DNA from: Panax quinquefolius
Taxonomy: Eukaryota; Streptophyta; Magnoliopsida; Apiales; Araliaceae
Assembly (NCBI GenBank): GCA_020205615.1
Contig: JAINUW010000284.1
Location: 18,459 to 82,458, forward strand
Reading direction: 5' to 3'
DNA length: 64,000 bases
Below, in pieces: positions 32,569-45,451 of the stretch (positions are counted from its first letter, which is position 1; every line of letters begins with the position of its first letter). Made by a program: the position numbers and the translations under genes. The notes below the pieces were generated by a model. That model made no database searches and was not told where the DNA came from. It saw only the letters and a list, made by a program, of their open reading frames with translations.

Positions 32569-32580
32569 GCTCGATACCAA
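32569..32580 (-). other. Primer binding site, initiator-Met-tRNA type
   Basis: TTGGTATCGAGC on the minus strand lies directly after the LTR end ..GGGGCGTCGCGG. Plant gypsy and copia elements commonly use TGGTATCAGAGC; this copy lacks the A, as does 53134-53147. Confidence 0.75.
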
Positions 32581-33645
32581 CCGCGACGCCCCAAAATAGG
32601 TATACATCACCCATTACGAGTTTCAATACATGGTACGTAAACAACTACAACTTTATTATTACAACAATAAAGCTGTGAGTTTGTATACAAATATTATCTT
32701 CTAGACAATATCTATACTCGGATAAATCCTCATCACATTTATTGATACATTATTTTATAAAATGGTGAGGACTACTAAACAACTCTCTCTAGAACTTTCA
32801 TTCCATACCCAGGCTCGTACTGGTTATATTCTCGCCTCCCGAGAAGAAAAATGGAACAAAAAGGAAAAAGGGTGAAAGCTCAACTAGCCCAAAGAAAGAA
32901 TAATATTACTAAGATAATATACAACAAATTATCGTTAGTCTTCAACAGGGAAAAACCTAATAGAATACAATAGATAACAAATTTTAAATCAATATTCGCA
33001 ATGAAATAATAATTCATTAGAAGAGTTAAGTAGAGAATGCAAACTACTATCTTCTATGTATGAATTTAAAAGTTCATCGTCTATCTTTTATCCCTGTAAC
33101 ATCAATCAATATATATCCGAATCAAATATTCATCTCTTTTGCACTACTGCCAAAGATATTCATCGATTGGTCATGTTCATCTAAACACTGCTCATCTTTT
33201 GACTACGGGCCAAAGATATTCTTGAAATCAATCATCTTCTTACTATGTGCCAAAGATATTCAATAATATCATCATTTAAGACCGAGGATGATGAAAAATA
33301 TTTTTAAAAGCGAATCCGAAGTGAAACAAAATGACAAGGATTAAGGATTAAGGATCGTACTTTGTTTTATCCATGTCCAAAAATACCTCAAAAATAATTA
33401 TAGTGGTGTAAAATTCAAGAATGATCAAAACATGGATACAATCAAAGCTAGTATCCGAATAGATATTTTAGACGAAAAGAAAATTTTTCATTTTTCGATG
33501 AATAGATGTAGCCAGATTCGTGAATAAGATCAGATATCGTGAATAATAGGCAGTATACGTGAATAAGTAACTCAGAGCACCAAAAGTTCCAAATTTGATA
33601 AAAACTTCGGATCAATATTTCAACATAATGATATTGAAGAAATAA
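32581..33645 (-). mobile_element. 5' LTR fragment of the gag-only chromovirus derivative
   Basis: Minus strand LTR 3' half ending GGGGCGTCGCGG just before the PBS. Nearly identical to 30155-31020. Hairpin units at 33140-33265. It is truncated at about 33645, where a plus-oriented element fragment begins. Confidence 0.75.
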
Positions 33646-33855
33646 TATCGAGATATTATGTGATATGTTAATTTGCTCAATTAACCTTTGTTTTGAAAGT
33701 CGTATTCTAGAATGATATCTAAAATGAGGAGATGAAAGCAATGGAGAAATCATGATGGCAGGGGAGATAGAATCTGAAATGAAAACAAGGTATTCTCAAC
33801 TCTTTGAAATATAGTGCACGTAAATTTCGGGACGAAATTTCATAAGGAGGGAGAT
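33646..33855 (+). mobile_element. Chromovirus leader fragment joined to 3' end and PPT
   Basis: TATTATGTGATATGTTAATTTGC.CAATTAACC..TTGTTTTG matches the post-PBS leader at 53262-53300. The next 100 bp end in TTCGGGACGAAATTTCATAAGGAGGGAGA, a classic chromovirus 3' end plus PPT. All coding sequence between has been deleted. Confidence 0.65.
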
Positions 33856-36140
33856 TGTAAGACCCGAATTTTATGAAATAAAAGTATTCAATTTTTCTAT
33901 TCAAGAAATGGTTAAATTGATAAAAGTTAAAGTTAAGGGTGATATATGAAATTTTTTTTCAAAATATGCGAAGTGGGTATAAAGTATTCATTATTGTGGG
34001 GAATATTCGTTTGGTCGTGGAATATTCTTTCGTAGGGAATATTAAATGACGGTAGCAGCATTATTTGTGGGCCCCATAATGTAATAACCTGGATGAAGAA
34101 AGCGACAAAATTAGTTTTTATAAATAACGGCGTAATCGTTCTAATTAACACCGCATTGGAATACGGTTGGTAAAATAAAGTAATACGCGTTGTTGCAAAA
34201 AGATGGTATTGCGGTATTACAAGTATTTTTGAATTATTGATTCTTACGTAAGAAGGCACTACTCAATAATTGTTACGATAATTCTTGTTTAATATTTTAT
34301 TTTATTGATTCAATAATTGATGCGTTGATATTTTATATTATTGTTGTTCAATAATTGTCATTGCATGATATTCCATTATCGGATCAATAATTCATATTAT
34401 TTGAATAATATTATTAGATAACATTATTGGCAATGTCTAGAAAGTTACATCGAGGAGAGGTTTGGTCACCTAATTGCGCTTGGCCAAGAAGGAGAAATTC
34501 TTATTGGAAAGCCCTGCTTCCAGGAACTATTTTGGTCATTATTATTGTGATTCTATAATATTATTTATGAATAATTAATTATTGATTTATATGACAATGA
34601 AATATTTATTTGATGTGGATATAAATGATGGATTTATTTATGTGGTTATAAATGAAGGAATTAATGTTGAGGTATTTTATCAGTATTTTGTCGGATTGGA
34701 GGTATTAAAAGATCAAATCAGTGTTATTACTTGACTTTATTATGTGAGTTAAAATTTTAATCGTAGTTGGATCGTTGGGATTTTTGCATATGTTATACAT
34801 ATATAAGTTGAGTATATGTTCACAAATTTTGAGAACCGTTAAAAATGAGCGTATAATTTGTTATGAATTTTAAGAAATTGTTGATTGGAGTAAATTAGGT
34901 TATAAATGATTTTGGTGGAAAATTCTAGAATTGGTGGGCCCCACTTTTGGTTGGTGAGAAATGTGCTCAATTGAATTTTTAAATGTGGTGGGTGGGAATA
35001 GTAGCAGGTAAAGCCATCAGGTTGCAGGTTAAAGTCTGCTTGGCGTCTTTAACATTTTCCTATAAATAGAGGCTAAGTTAGAATTGAAAATCACACCGTA
35101 AACAAGTTTCTCTCTTTTCTCTCTATATATATCGAGTGTATTTTGTGAGTATTTTGAGTATACTTTGAGTATTGTTATTCATCGATTGCAAGTTTCCTTG
35201 ACCTTATATCAGGTGTTTCAACTAAAGCTTGTCTTTCGAGGTAAGGATAGTAAGGGATGTTATTTTCTTCTCTCGGATGATATTATTTCTTCAATATCAT
35301 TATCTTTGAAATATTGGATTTGGAACTTTTATCAAATTTGGAACTTTTTCATATCGGGGTTACTTATTCATGAGTTCTTATTCACGAGTTACTATTCATG
35401 AGTTCTTATTCACGAGTTCTTATTCACGAAGTACTTATTCATGTAAGCGTGAAGATGTTTTTTTGTGGAATTTCTATCTTTTGGTGTCTGAGTTCTTTAT
35501 TCACGATATACGGCACTATTCACGATATCTGACACTATTCTTTAGAAAATGAAAATTTTCTTTTCGTCTAAAATATCTATTCGGATACTATCTTTGATTG
35601 TATCCATGTTTTCGATCATTCTTGAATTTTACATTTACTTATGATTATTTTTGAGGTATTTTTGAACGTGGATAAAACCAATGCAAAGATGAATGATTTA
35701 CGAAGAATATCTTTGGCTTGTAAGTGCAAAGATGAGCAGTGTTTAAATGAACATGACCAATGATGAATATCTTTAGCTTGATGAGTGCAAAGATGAATTA
35801 TTGATGAATATCTTTTGCTCGTAATGCAAAGATGACTTGTTGTTGAATATCTTTAGCCAAGAGAGCAAAGATGAATTATTGATGAATATCTTTTGCTCGT
35901 AATGCAAAGATGACTGTTGTTGAATATCTTTAGCCTATAGTACAAAGATGAATTATTGATGAATATTTTGGCTTGTAATGCAAAGATGACCGATTGTTGA
36001 ATATCTTTGCTTTGTAGTGTAAAGATGAATCTGTTGATGAATATCTTTGCCCGTAAGTAGTGCGAAGATGAATTTATTAGTATGATTATGAGCAGAACTC
36101 GTGATTTGGTATAACCGTGATCTTTGATGTTTCGGTAAAG
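33856..36140 (+). mobile_element. 3' LTR of Tekay-like element, right end truncated
   Basis: Starts TGTAAGACCC directly after the PPT. TATA near 35062 (CCTATAAATAGAGGC) and CT-rich leader. The last recognisable LTR words (TATGATTATGA..GGTATAACCGTGATC) end near 36135, after which copia internal sequence begins. About the final 0.5 kb of the LTR is missing. Confidence 0.75.
35690..36075 (+). repeat. Expanded hairpin minisatellite in LTR, 9-10 units
   Basis: Units of 35-50 bp carry GAATATCTTT(A/T)GC..GTA.TGCAAAGATGA. More units than in any other LTR here apart from the 55.9-kb array. Confidence 0.8.
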
Positions 36141-36154
36141 ACAAGTGATGAAAT

Positions 36155-37200
36155 TATCTTTGTCTTCTATCTCCTCCTATGTCTTCTCCTCGATGGCGAT
36201 CGAGGTTTCTATTTATTTTAATTAGTTTTGTAATAGGAATAGTTAGAATTAATTTTGAAGAATTAGAGATCAAGGGGCGAGGCGCTTGAAGACCCATTTG
36301 TAATGGAGCAGGGTTTAAATGTAATAGTTATATTTAAATATTATTTCTTGAACCCCTAGGGTTTGACCTTTTAGTTCACTTGGTGGCTCAGTGAACCAAA
36401 CTAGAATAAAAAGTCCATAATCAATCTGGGTAGAATATAGTATTCTATATGCATGCTTATACTATATATATTATATATTATGCAAAACATGCTTCGCATG
36501 TTTATTAATATGACGCCGTATTTTATATATATATGTAAATGCTGCTTAAACAAAACGAGACAAATTAATAACAAACCCTCAATTTTTTATATTAAGTCCT
36601 AAGCGTTCAAAGATATTTGGAATATTGAGCGTCGCCTTCTAGCATGATAAAATTAATAGAGTATTAAATATTTAATATGAGTTTGTTGTGTCACCACAAG
36701 GCAATATTAAGTATTTAAGATGTTAATTTATCACATTTAATGCTTATAAAGAAAATTGAACAATATTGTTTTGTTGTGTCACCACAAGGATGATATTTTC
36801 TTTTTTGAATATATGGAGTGCTAGGTGGGACTTAACTTGGATAATTTTGATTGGATGTGCCACCACTTGATCAAAATAATCTAAGAGGCAAAAAATCTGA
36901 GGAGTCAGATAGTTGATGTAATTGACAAAAGTTATCTACCTATTTATTTATATATAGTTTGTTGTGTCACCACAAGGCTATATACATTTGAAATGGGATC
37001 CTTATTCTCACTAGCAAATCTTTAATTAGAATTTGCCGAACTATATAAGTGAGGGTAATATAGTTTGAAGAAAATAGTGGGAGATACCAATTTAAAACAA
37101 GACCTAATTTATTTTGGTAATTAATAATAGAATGTATGTTAAAATGTTGTTAATTACAAATTCATTTACGAATTTTACAATGTCTAAAATTACTATCACT
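36155..37200 (+). mobile_element. Ty1/copia element copy 1: 5'-truncated leader
   Basis: Matches 48515-49560 of copia copy 2 (TTCTCCTCGAT..CGATCGAGGTTTCTATTTATTTTAA, then GAGGCGCTTGAAGACC). The 5' LTR and the first ~1.2 kb of leader present in copy 2 are absent. It contains four copies of TTGTTGTGTCACCACAAGG or a variant (36683, 36771, about 36853 and 36959). Confidence 0.75.
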
Positions 37201-40194
37201 CTGAAGCATATTAGATGCTAAATTAACCGTAATCAATTAAAGCGGATTGGTTAAGGAATTTGAGAATAGTTCTCATAGGTCGAAAAGCTATCTTATGTCC
37301 TTATCGCCTATCCTCGCAATAGTTGCAGACAATGCCTCTCGAGGAAGAGATTGCTACTTTTAGAAAGTGGCAAGATGATGCACGATTGGTTCAATGCATC
37401 ATGCTCGCATCCATGAAAGTGAGCTTGAGCTTGCCACAAGATGAAACTATGGATGCTCCTCTACTATATTCCCGCACATCAAGTAGTTGATGGTGAGGAA
37501 AGTAGGGAGTGATAGATATCGAGATATCTAAGGAGCTCTTCCGATCTAGAATGGCTAATGGCACTATAAGATGCAGACAAAAGTTCTTAACATAATCAAT
37601 TTGATTGATCAATTAGACATTGGTTTTGTCATGGATGGAGAGTTGAGCCAAGATTTGATCTTGCACTCACTCCCGGACTCCTTTCATTAATTGTTGTGAA
37701 TTTTTCATATGAACAAGCTAGATATCGACCTCATTGATTTGCTTAACATGTTGAAAAATGTTGAGAGTCACTTTCCAACCAAGAAAGATCAAGTCTTCAT
37801 TGGTAGGGGCCAAAGGATCTTCCGAAAAGAAGAACGATTCAAAGAAGGTAAATAGAAAGGCATAAACAAAGGATAATAAGAACAAAAGCGACACGGATAA
37901 AGAAAGGAGTTTGCTTCCACCGCTATAAGCACTGGACAACGGAAAAAAAGAAAGCGCAAGAAGCATCTTGCGGAGAGGCTAACCAAAGAAGCTTAGTGAA
38001 GTTTGGTTACTAATACGCTTTTTATTCATGATTGAAATAAATTCTTCTTTAAGTCGAGGTTCTACTTGGGTATTGGATCTCGACTTTGGTTATCATAAAT
38101 ATAGATTTATGAAAGGACCAAGCGAAGTAGAAAGTTAAACAAAGATAAGTAATCTACGTATGGGAAATGTAGCAAAGGTTGCTATATTAGCCATAGAAAC
38201 TTATAGTTTAGCAATGTCTACGGGAAAATCTATTAAGTCGATAAGTTGTTATTGTACTCGATTCTTGTTAAAATATTATTTCCATTTTATTGTTGGACAA
38301 TGAAATCTTTGGTATTATAATTAAGAACAATTGTTATTTCTATTTATAATAATAATGTTTTGTATAGAATGGAATATTACTTAATAAATTTTGTATACTT
38401 GACTTACATGAAAATAATTTTGCATATTGAACAAATTAGTATAAGAAAAGGAGATGATCATTCAAAGAGTTGAATGTGTGTATTTCTTTGAAATACAAGT
38501 GTGAATTATTTGAAAGGTTCAAAAATTCGAAGTGAAACAAATTGACAAAGTATTAAGATTCTTTGATTAGATCAAGGAATAAATACTTGTGCAATAAGTT
38601 TCTAAATCATCTCAAATGGCTTTCTCATAATGGAAACATCGATACGCAATAATTGATTGATGTATCCGAATGGAAAAATTATACCTTGTTGGACATGAGT
38701 ACGGTCCATTATGATTTTCTTGACATTCCGGTATCCTTACGGGATAATGTCCTAGAAATGGTCTGCATATCTACGAAAAAAGGTAACCTCAAAATCCATT
38801 TCAAGACTCTATAAAAGTTATGAGCGGGGAGGATTCTAATCTTAAGTATGTTAAGATAAAGGGGTTGTCCAACTTATGTGAAAAGGTTTCAAAGGATAAG
38901 CTTGGGACAAGATTTGACAAGTGTCGATTTGTGGGACATCCTAAAAGTAAGTTTAGGGTATATGTTCTATAATCCAACTTAGCAAAAGGTGTTTATTGCA
39001 AAACACACTTCCTTCAAGATAAAGGTGTTTATCATTAAAAGGGGCTAGTGGGAGAATAATAGATCTTGAAAAGTTCAAGAACCACAAAACACTATAAGTC
39101 AAATAAGAGGAACACGTAGATAGATTCTATTGTACCCACAACCGAATTGTAAATGCGGAATAGTACCAAAGATACCTAGGAGGTATGGATTCATCATGGA
39201 TGATGATGATGAGGTACATCATGTAGAAGATGATGATCCGAGTTACATTCGATGAGGTAAGACTTGAGTGTGTACAAAAAAGGGTCGATTGGGAGGCGTC
39301 GTGAAATTTCTAGTATTATATGTTGATATACTACGGATGAGGAATAACATACTAATGCTACAATCAAGAAAGATAAAGTTGTCTAAACATTCCTCCATGA
39401 ATGATTTGGGAAGAGTATCATTATTGGGGATGCAAATCTATATAGATAGATTTAAAAGGATGCTCAACTTAACCCAAGAATGTATATTCATTTGATGCTA
39501 AAGTCGTTTAGCATGGCAAACTCAAGAGATGTCTCATGTCGATGAGCTATGGAGTGTATCTCTCTTAATAGTCCCCACAGACTCACGAAAGAGAGGTCGC
39601 ATGAGTGACAATCATGTATGCAATGAAATATACGAGACTGATGTTGATCGGTCGTATATTCGGAGAAGTTCACGCGTGAGTCGGTGAAAAACATCTTAAA
39701 GTTCTTAACCAAGCACTCAAGGATGTAATCATATTCATGGTGGGTCTAAATTAAAACTAAAGGGCTTAATGAGACTCAAGTTTTTCAGATAGACCAAGAG
39801 ATGACGGAAAATCCACTTTAAGGTAAAGTGTTACCTTGAGCAAGTGGTGCGTTGAATTGGAAAGGTTCCAAGCAAAGAAAGAGTTGTTGGTTTAGTGATA
39901 AAGACAAAGTATACAACTATAAATGAAGGTCGCAAGTTGATTGTTTGGATTAAAAGTTCATTTCGTAACTAGGAATAGTTCCTAAGTCTCATCTTGGATC
40001 TAAACATGTGTTGTGGCACTTTCATTTGATTATTAGAATCATTGAAAGATGGGAAATCACTATAGAGATAGTGGACTCTCATGAACAACATTACATATCC
40101 ATTAACTAAAGCTTATCCAACAATGGGATAATCGTCACTTAGAGAAGAAGAGTATAAGATACCATGACGATTGGCTTTAGTGCAAGTGGGAGAT
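37201..40194 (+). pseudogene. Ty1/copia copy 1 gag-pol remnant
   Basis: Plus-strand reading in shifting frames. The gag has EEIATFRKWQDDARLVQCIM-like sequence near 37340-37400, and LDIDLIDLLNMLKNVESHF near 37720-37780. A Lys-rich nucleocapsid zone follows, then a GAG-pre-integrase piece (STWVLDLDFGYHKYRFM-like, 38060-38110). Integrase-core remnants (IKILR, SEWKNYTLLDMSTVHYDF, DIPVSLRDNVLEMVC) lie at 38540-38780. An RT C-terminal part VKFLVLYVDILRMRNN lies at 39301-39350 and LGMQIYIDRFKRMLNLTQE at about 39425. RNase H lies towards 40190 (SKHVLWHFHLI). The first part of RT is missing: sequence jumps near 39250 from the hinge (EDDDPSYI) to the YVDI region. Non-functional. Confidence 0.8.
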
Positions 40195-42072
40195 TGAAAG
40201 TAGTATGCATACTGAAGCCCAATCATGTTTGATGATAAAGCATATACTTTGTAACAATCTTATTCATTTATTAATAAAAAGTATTAATTTATTAAAGGCT
40301 TTTAAATTATCTACATGATCTTTGTTTTTTATTATATGTGATAAACCCATAGTTTTAAGCAATGCTTTTAGAATAATGATGATGATCATTCTAATGAGAT
40401 CTAAATTCTTAGAAAGCTTAAAACTAAAATAGTTCCCAATCGTTGGATTACTAAATTGGGGGTTAGTGAATCCGAAGAGATTGGTACATACGTTCTTTGC
40501 TTCATTGGATGAGGATGATTGATCTCATGATCATTTTTGTGTGGAACACTAAAACAAGTATGTAGGTGCTTATTAGAGAATAAGTTCATCGAACGTGGCT
40601 CGCTAAGGAATACCTAATGGAGTTTTATTTGCTGTCAATAGGAATTCCTGTAGTGATAGTAGTACAAGTGATCCTTGGACTTGAGATCATCATAGTATCT
40701 TGTGTATGATGAGTTATACTTTAACTTATTCCTTAAGACCCTTAGGGTATATCAAAGGGTATGCTTGGGTATAATAAGTTGTCGTGGAGATAATGTATGA
40801 TCAATAAAGAATCTACCACTTCTAATAAAAGAAGAGAAATGTCCTATGTGATTCGATAAATGACAACCCAGTAGTCCTTGGCCAAGGCCGAATGAAATTA
40901 GAAAGGAGTTTCTAATTTGCATTATTTGGAGTTGTGCATTTAAGGATCGAAATACATATAATTAAATAAAATAAGACTTGTGATAATTCCATATCTTATA
41001 TTTAATTGGGACATTGTATGGTGGAAAGGCTTGAATTGTCTATTTTAACTATTTACTCAAAGGTTCTTTAATGATTAATGTTGAAATCTATATTATCCGG
41101 AAAGTCGTTGATCGCTAGGGAGGCTTATCCCTATTGTAGAATAAATATTATTTATTTAAATAAATTAATTGTTTAATTTATTTATTTAAATAAGATTAAA
41201 TTGTTCTAATTGATTTATTCACAACCGGCTTAATATGGAGAACCTAAAGGGTCACACCATAAAAGGAAGAATAATTATTTAAGAAGTTAATGGCATAATC
41301 GTAATAATATGTTATGTATATTTAATTTAATCTATAGTGATAGAATAAATTAAATAGCTTAATATTTATTATTTAATATTTTAGAAATATTAAATATAAA
41401 TTAATAAGAGAGTCTTATTAATATTATTACAATTATTATTATTTTAATTTCTAAAAGAGTTTAGGAATTAATTTAATATAAGTACTTTCATTTATTCCTA
41501 ATTGGATAAGGAAGGAAAATTAGTTAAAGGAGTTTAATTAATTATCCCTAATAAGATTAGGGAGATTAATTAATTAAAAGAATTTAATTAATTAAATAAA
41601 ACCCAATTCCTTAATTGTTAAGATGGGTTGCCGTATCTATAAATAAGAGAGTCTTATTATGGGTGTTATGGGTTGTTGATTTTTCAACATACGTAATAAT
41701 TCCAATTGTTGGGAGAGTACACCTTTTCATAGAGATAGAAAAACTAGGGTTTAGCCAACCATCCTTCTTCTTGAACTTTCTTCTTCTTGGTGGATCACCC
41801 CAGAGGCCAAACTCTTGGGTGGCTAACGTTGATCAAAGGAAGGAACCAAGCCGGTGGATTCAAGTTGAGCGAAAAGGATTGGAGGTGAACTTGTGTACGA
41901 GGAAGCTTCGGATCTTCAAGGTGTGTTTTTATTCTTCATATCTTTTCGTTTAATTAATAATTATGCATAAAGGTGATCCGGGTTTATGGTTTGTAAATTT
42001 TTTAAACTCGATTTTACACGCTCCGCACTTTTTATGCAATTTGATTGCGTTATGAATTTTACAAACCTAACA
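40195..42072 (+). mobile_element. 3' LTR of copia copy 1 (1878 bp)
   Basis: Follows the purine tract AAGTGGGAGAT, starts TGAAAGTAGTATGCATAC and ends ACAAACCTAACA. Collinear with 45452-47308 and 60754-62624. It ends abutting CTTACA, the first six bases (minus strand TGTAAG) of a gypsy 3' LTR. The ORF at 41615-41953 is part of the LTR and recurs in the other copies with changes; no family is recognised. Confidence 0.85.
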
Positions 42073-42110
42073 CTTACAACCTCCCTCCTTATGAAATTTC
42101 ATCTTCCAAA
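42073..42110 (-). mobile_element. PPT and first 6 bp of a gypsy 3' LTR
   Basis: Minus strand AAATTTCATAAGGAGGGAGG|TTGTAAG. The remainder of this LTR is absent because copia copy 1 lies against it. Confidence 0.75.
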
Positions 42111-45100
42111 TTGACGACGCATTCGGTGTTTCAAAAGGTGAGGATACCTCGCTCATTTCCGCTTCCAATTCTTAGGTCATTTCCTCTATAAGATGATTCC
42201 TCCACAAAACTTTAACTTGTGGTATGACCTTTTCAGCGTAGGACATGCTCCTTCCTATCCAAGATCTTGGCGAAGTACCTCCTCATACGTTAAGTCTTGG
42301 CTATCTCGTGGGTTTCTAACTCTATAACGTGATTCGGGTCTTTCACATATACTGAAGCACGGATATGTGAAACACATTATGAACACGAGACATACTTCGG
42401 AGGTAACGCGAGTCTATAGGTTACATTTCCTACTCGGTCAAGAATTTGAAATGGACCAATAAATCGTGGATTGATCTTTTCTCCCTTCCCAAATCTTGTA
42501 ACTCCCTTCCATGGAGCAACTGACTCGCAACAATACATGATCCCCTATACTAAATTCCACGTCCTTTCGATGAAGATCCGCAGAACTCTTTTGTCGATCT
42601 TGTACCGCTTTTATATCGTTTGAATCATTTGGATCTTTTCTAGAGTCATACGTACTTAACTCGGGTCCCAACAATGTTGCTTCACCCACCTCATCCCAAC
42701 ATATTGGAAGCGACACTTTCGTCCATATAATGCTTCAAATGGATCCACACCTATACTTGCTCGATAACTTGTTGTTGTAGGAGAATTCCACCAATGGTAA
42801 ATACTTATCCCAAGCGCCTGAAGTCTAGGATACTGAGTCTTAATAGATCTTCAAGAGTTTGAATTGTCCTCTCGATTGTCCGTCTGTTTGAGGATGGTAT
42901 GTACGAAATCGAATCGTAAATCCGTGCCCATAGCTTTTTTGCAAGCTAACCCAAAATCTTGAAGTGAATCTTGGGTCACGATCCGAAACTATGGATCTTG
43001 GCATGCCGTGTAACATCACAATCTCATTTACATATTACTAGCAAGGCGTTCAAGGAATAAGTCTCCGTATCGGCAAGAAATGAAAGCGGACTTGGTTAAT
43101 CTATCAACAATAACCCAAATAGCATTGATGCCTTGAGAAACCGTAGGAAGACCCAAACTAAATCCATGGTAATGTGTTCCCGGTTCCATTTCGGAATCTC
43201 AAGTGGTTGCAACGGACCCTTAGGTACTAGATGTTCGCCTTTACACGTTGACAAGTTAAACACATTGAGATAAACTTTGCAATCTTTCTCTTCATATTGT
43301 TCCACCAAAATGTATGTCGAAGATCACGATACATTTTAGTACTTCAGGATGGATTGCAAATGGTGTATGTGTGCCTCCATCATAATCTTGTACTTCAAAT
43401 CAGTCGTTAGGGACATAAAGTCCGGAGTGGACTCAAGTATTCCTTCTTCATCAATTCTCGCTTAGGAATAGCTCCTTCTTGTACTTTATTCTTCATACGC
43501 ATCAGCTCTTCGAATTCGGTGGCTCGAAAGCAACCTTAACTTTTTCTATTAAAGTTGGCTCTGTCGTATACTTGACATCATCGCACTCATTCCCGCGATA
43601 TGATCTTCTACTCAACGTCGACTACCACGCTTTGCTTTTCCAGGATGGTATTGAATAGTGTGGTCGTAGTCTTTCAATAGCTCGAGCCAACGTCATTGCC
43701 GTGATGTTGAGTTCTTTTGAGTGAAGAAATATTTAAGTCTTTTATGGTGCGAATATATCTCCACTTTCTCCCCATATAGATAGTGCCTCCATATCTTTAA
43801 GCGCGAAAACGATCGGGCCGCTAACTCTAGATCATGAGTAGGATAATTCCTCTCATATTCTTTAAGTTGTCACGAGGCATAGGCTATGACTTTTCCACGT
43901 TGCATGAGAACACATCCTAACCCTTTGCCTGAAGCATCGCTGTAGATAACAAATCCATCCGAACCAGATGGTATTGTTAAAACAGGTGCCGAAATAAGTT
44001 TCCTCTTAATCTCTTGGAAATTCTTCTCGCATTCTTCGCTCCAAATGAATTTTGTATCCTTCCGAGTTAAAGCCGAGTTAATGGAGTAGCGATTCGAGAA
44101 AACCCTTCCACGAATCTCGATAATAACCAAATTTGACCCTAGAAAAGCTACGTATTTTGCCACCGACTGGCTTGGCACTCTCAACTTTGTATTGCTTCAA
44201 TCTTCGTAGGGTCCACGGATACTCCATGTCTTGACTGCGTGCCCAAGAAATACTACTTCTCAAGCGAACTCGCATTTCTTTAATTTGGCATATAGTTTGT
44301 TTTCACGAAGCCTTTGGAGTACAAGCTTCAAATGGTGCTCACGATCTTCACGACTTTTAGAATATATGAGGATGTCATCAATAAAGACAACAACAAACTG
44401 ATCCAAATATTACTTGAATACTCGGTTCATCATATCCATGAAAGTTTAGGAGCATTAGTCGATCCAGAAAGACATGACTAAGAATTCATAATGCCCATAC
44501 CGAGTTCGAAGGCGTCTTTGGAATATCCTCGATTCTAATCTTGGTGATGATATCCGTAAGCGAAGATCGATTTTGAAAAGAATTATGCCCCTTGCAATCG
44601 GTCAAACAAGTCATCAATACGAGGTGAGGATACCTATTCTTGATGGTGACATGGTTCAATTCGATAGTCAATCGTAAAGTCGCATACTCCCGCGTCTTTC
44701 TTCTTTTACGAATAAAGCAGAGCACCCCGAGGAGATGTATTAGGACGAATGAAACCGATGTCCAACAATTCTCAGTAGTTGGACTTTAACTCCCTGAAGT
44801 TCAATAGAGCCATTCGATATGGGGTTTTAGAAATGGGCTTTGTGCGAGGTTCAAGATCAATAAAGAATTCAACTTCACGTTCGGGGTGACTAGGAAGTTC
44901 TTCTTGAAATACGTCAAGAAAGTCGATAACAACAAGAATATTATTCAAATTTGACGTGTCTTTATTCAAATCCATAACATGGGCTAAGAAAGCTTGACCT
45001 CCGCTTTTTCAATAAACGAATAGCTTTATGATTAGATATGACGGTGATTGATTTTAATGGTTTAGTTGCTTGAATTGCATACAATGGGTTGGTTAGGAAT

Positions 45101-45451
45101 ATGAAAACTAACAACCTTACGAAAACAATCAATTTTGGCATGATGAGTAGTTAACCAATCAATCCCTAAAATAACATCAAAAGCAAGTATCTTTAAAGAG
45201 ATAAGGTCAACAGTAAGGTAATGGTGCCAACTTGAATCAAACAAGATTTATAAACGATGGATGTGATGAAAGTTTCTCCTAATCTGAGTTTCCCATGAGA
45301 TAGGTCAAAGTCTAATTTCTAGAAGTCAAGTTTAAGCGTTGAGCACAAGCGGAGAGAGATAAATGAATGGGTAGCACCTAGAGATCAAGTAAGGTATAAA
45401 CTTCGCAAGAATTTATAAATAATTTTAGTGATGATCCTCGTTTGGGTTCCT
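42111..45451 (-). pseudogene. Tekay/Del-like Ty3/gypsy pol: protease-RT-RNase H-integrase
   Basis: Minus strand, 5' to 3' from 45451. Protease: LGATHSFISL and DVILGIDWLTTHHAKIDCF (45180-45100). RT start: VEFFIDLEPRTKPISKTPYR (about 44890-44830). RT core pieces: near 44700-44330. RNase H: TRKDTKFIWSEECEKNF and SDGFVIYSDASGKGLGCVLM (44080-43890). Integrase: HLVPKGPLQPLEIPKWNREH (43240-43190) and MDLVWVF. C-terminal integrase: CWDEVGEATLLGPEL and DLHRKDVEFSIGDHVLLRVS (42700-42520). The chromodomain-like tail is poorly readable. The order PR-RT-RH-INT defines Ty3/gypsy. Many frameshifts and stops; no intact domain. The gag is missing: copia copy 2 begins at 45452, inside or just before the protease. 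Confidence 0.87.

Noticed and set aside
41615..41953. 112-aa ORF in the copia LTR
   Set aside because: Part of it recurs at 46896-47162 with changed frame and length. LTR-encoded chance ORF with no known domain, though the shared EIEKLGFSQP phrase is noted.
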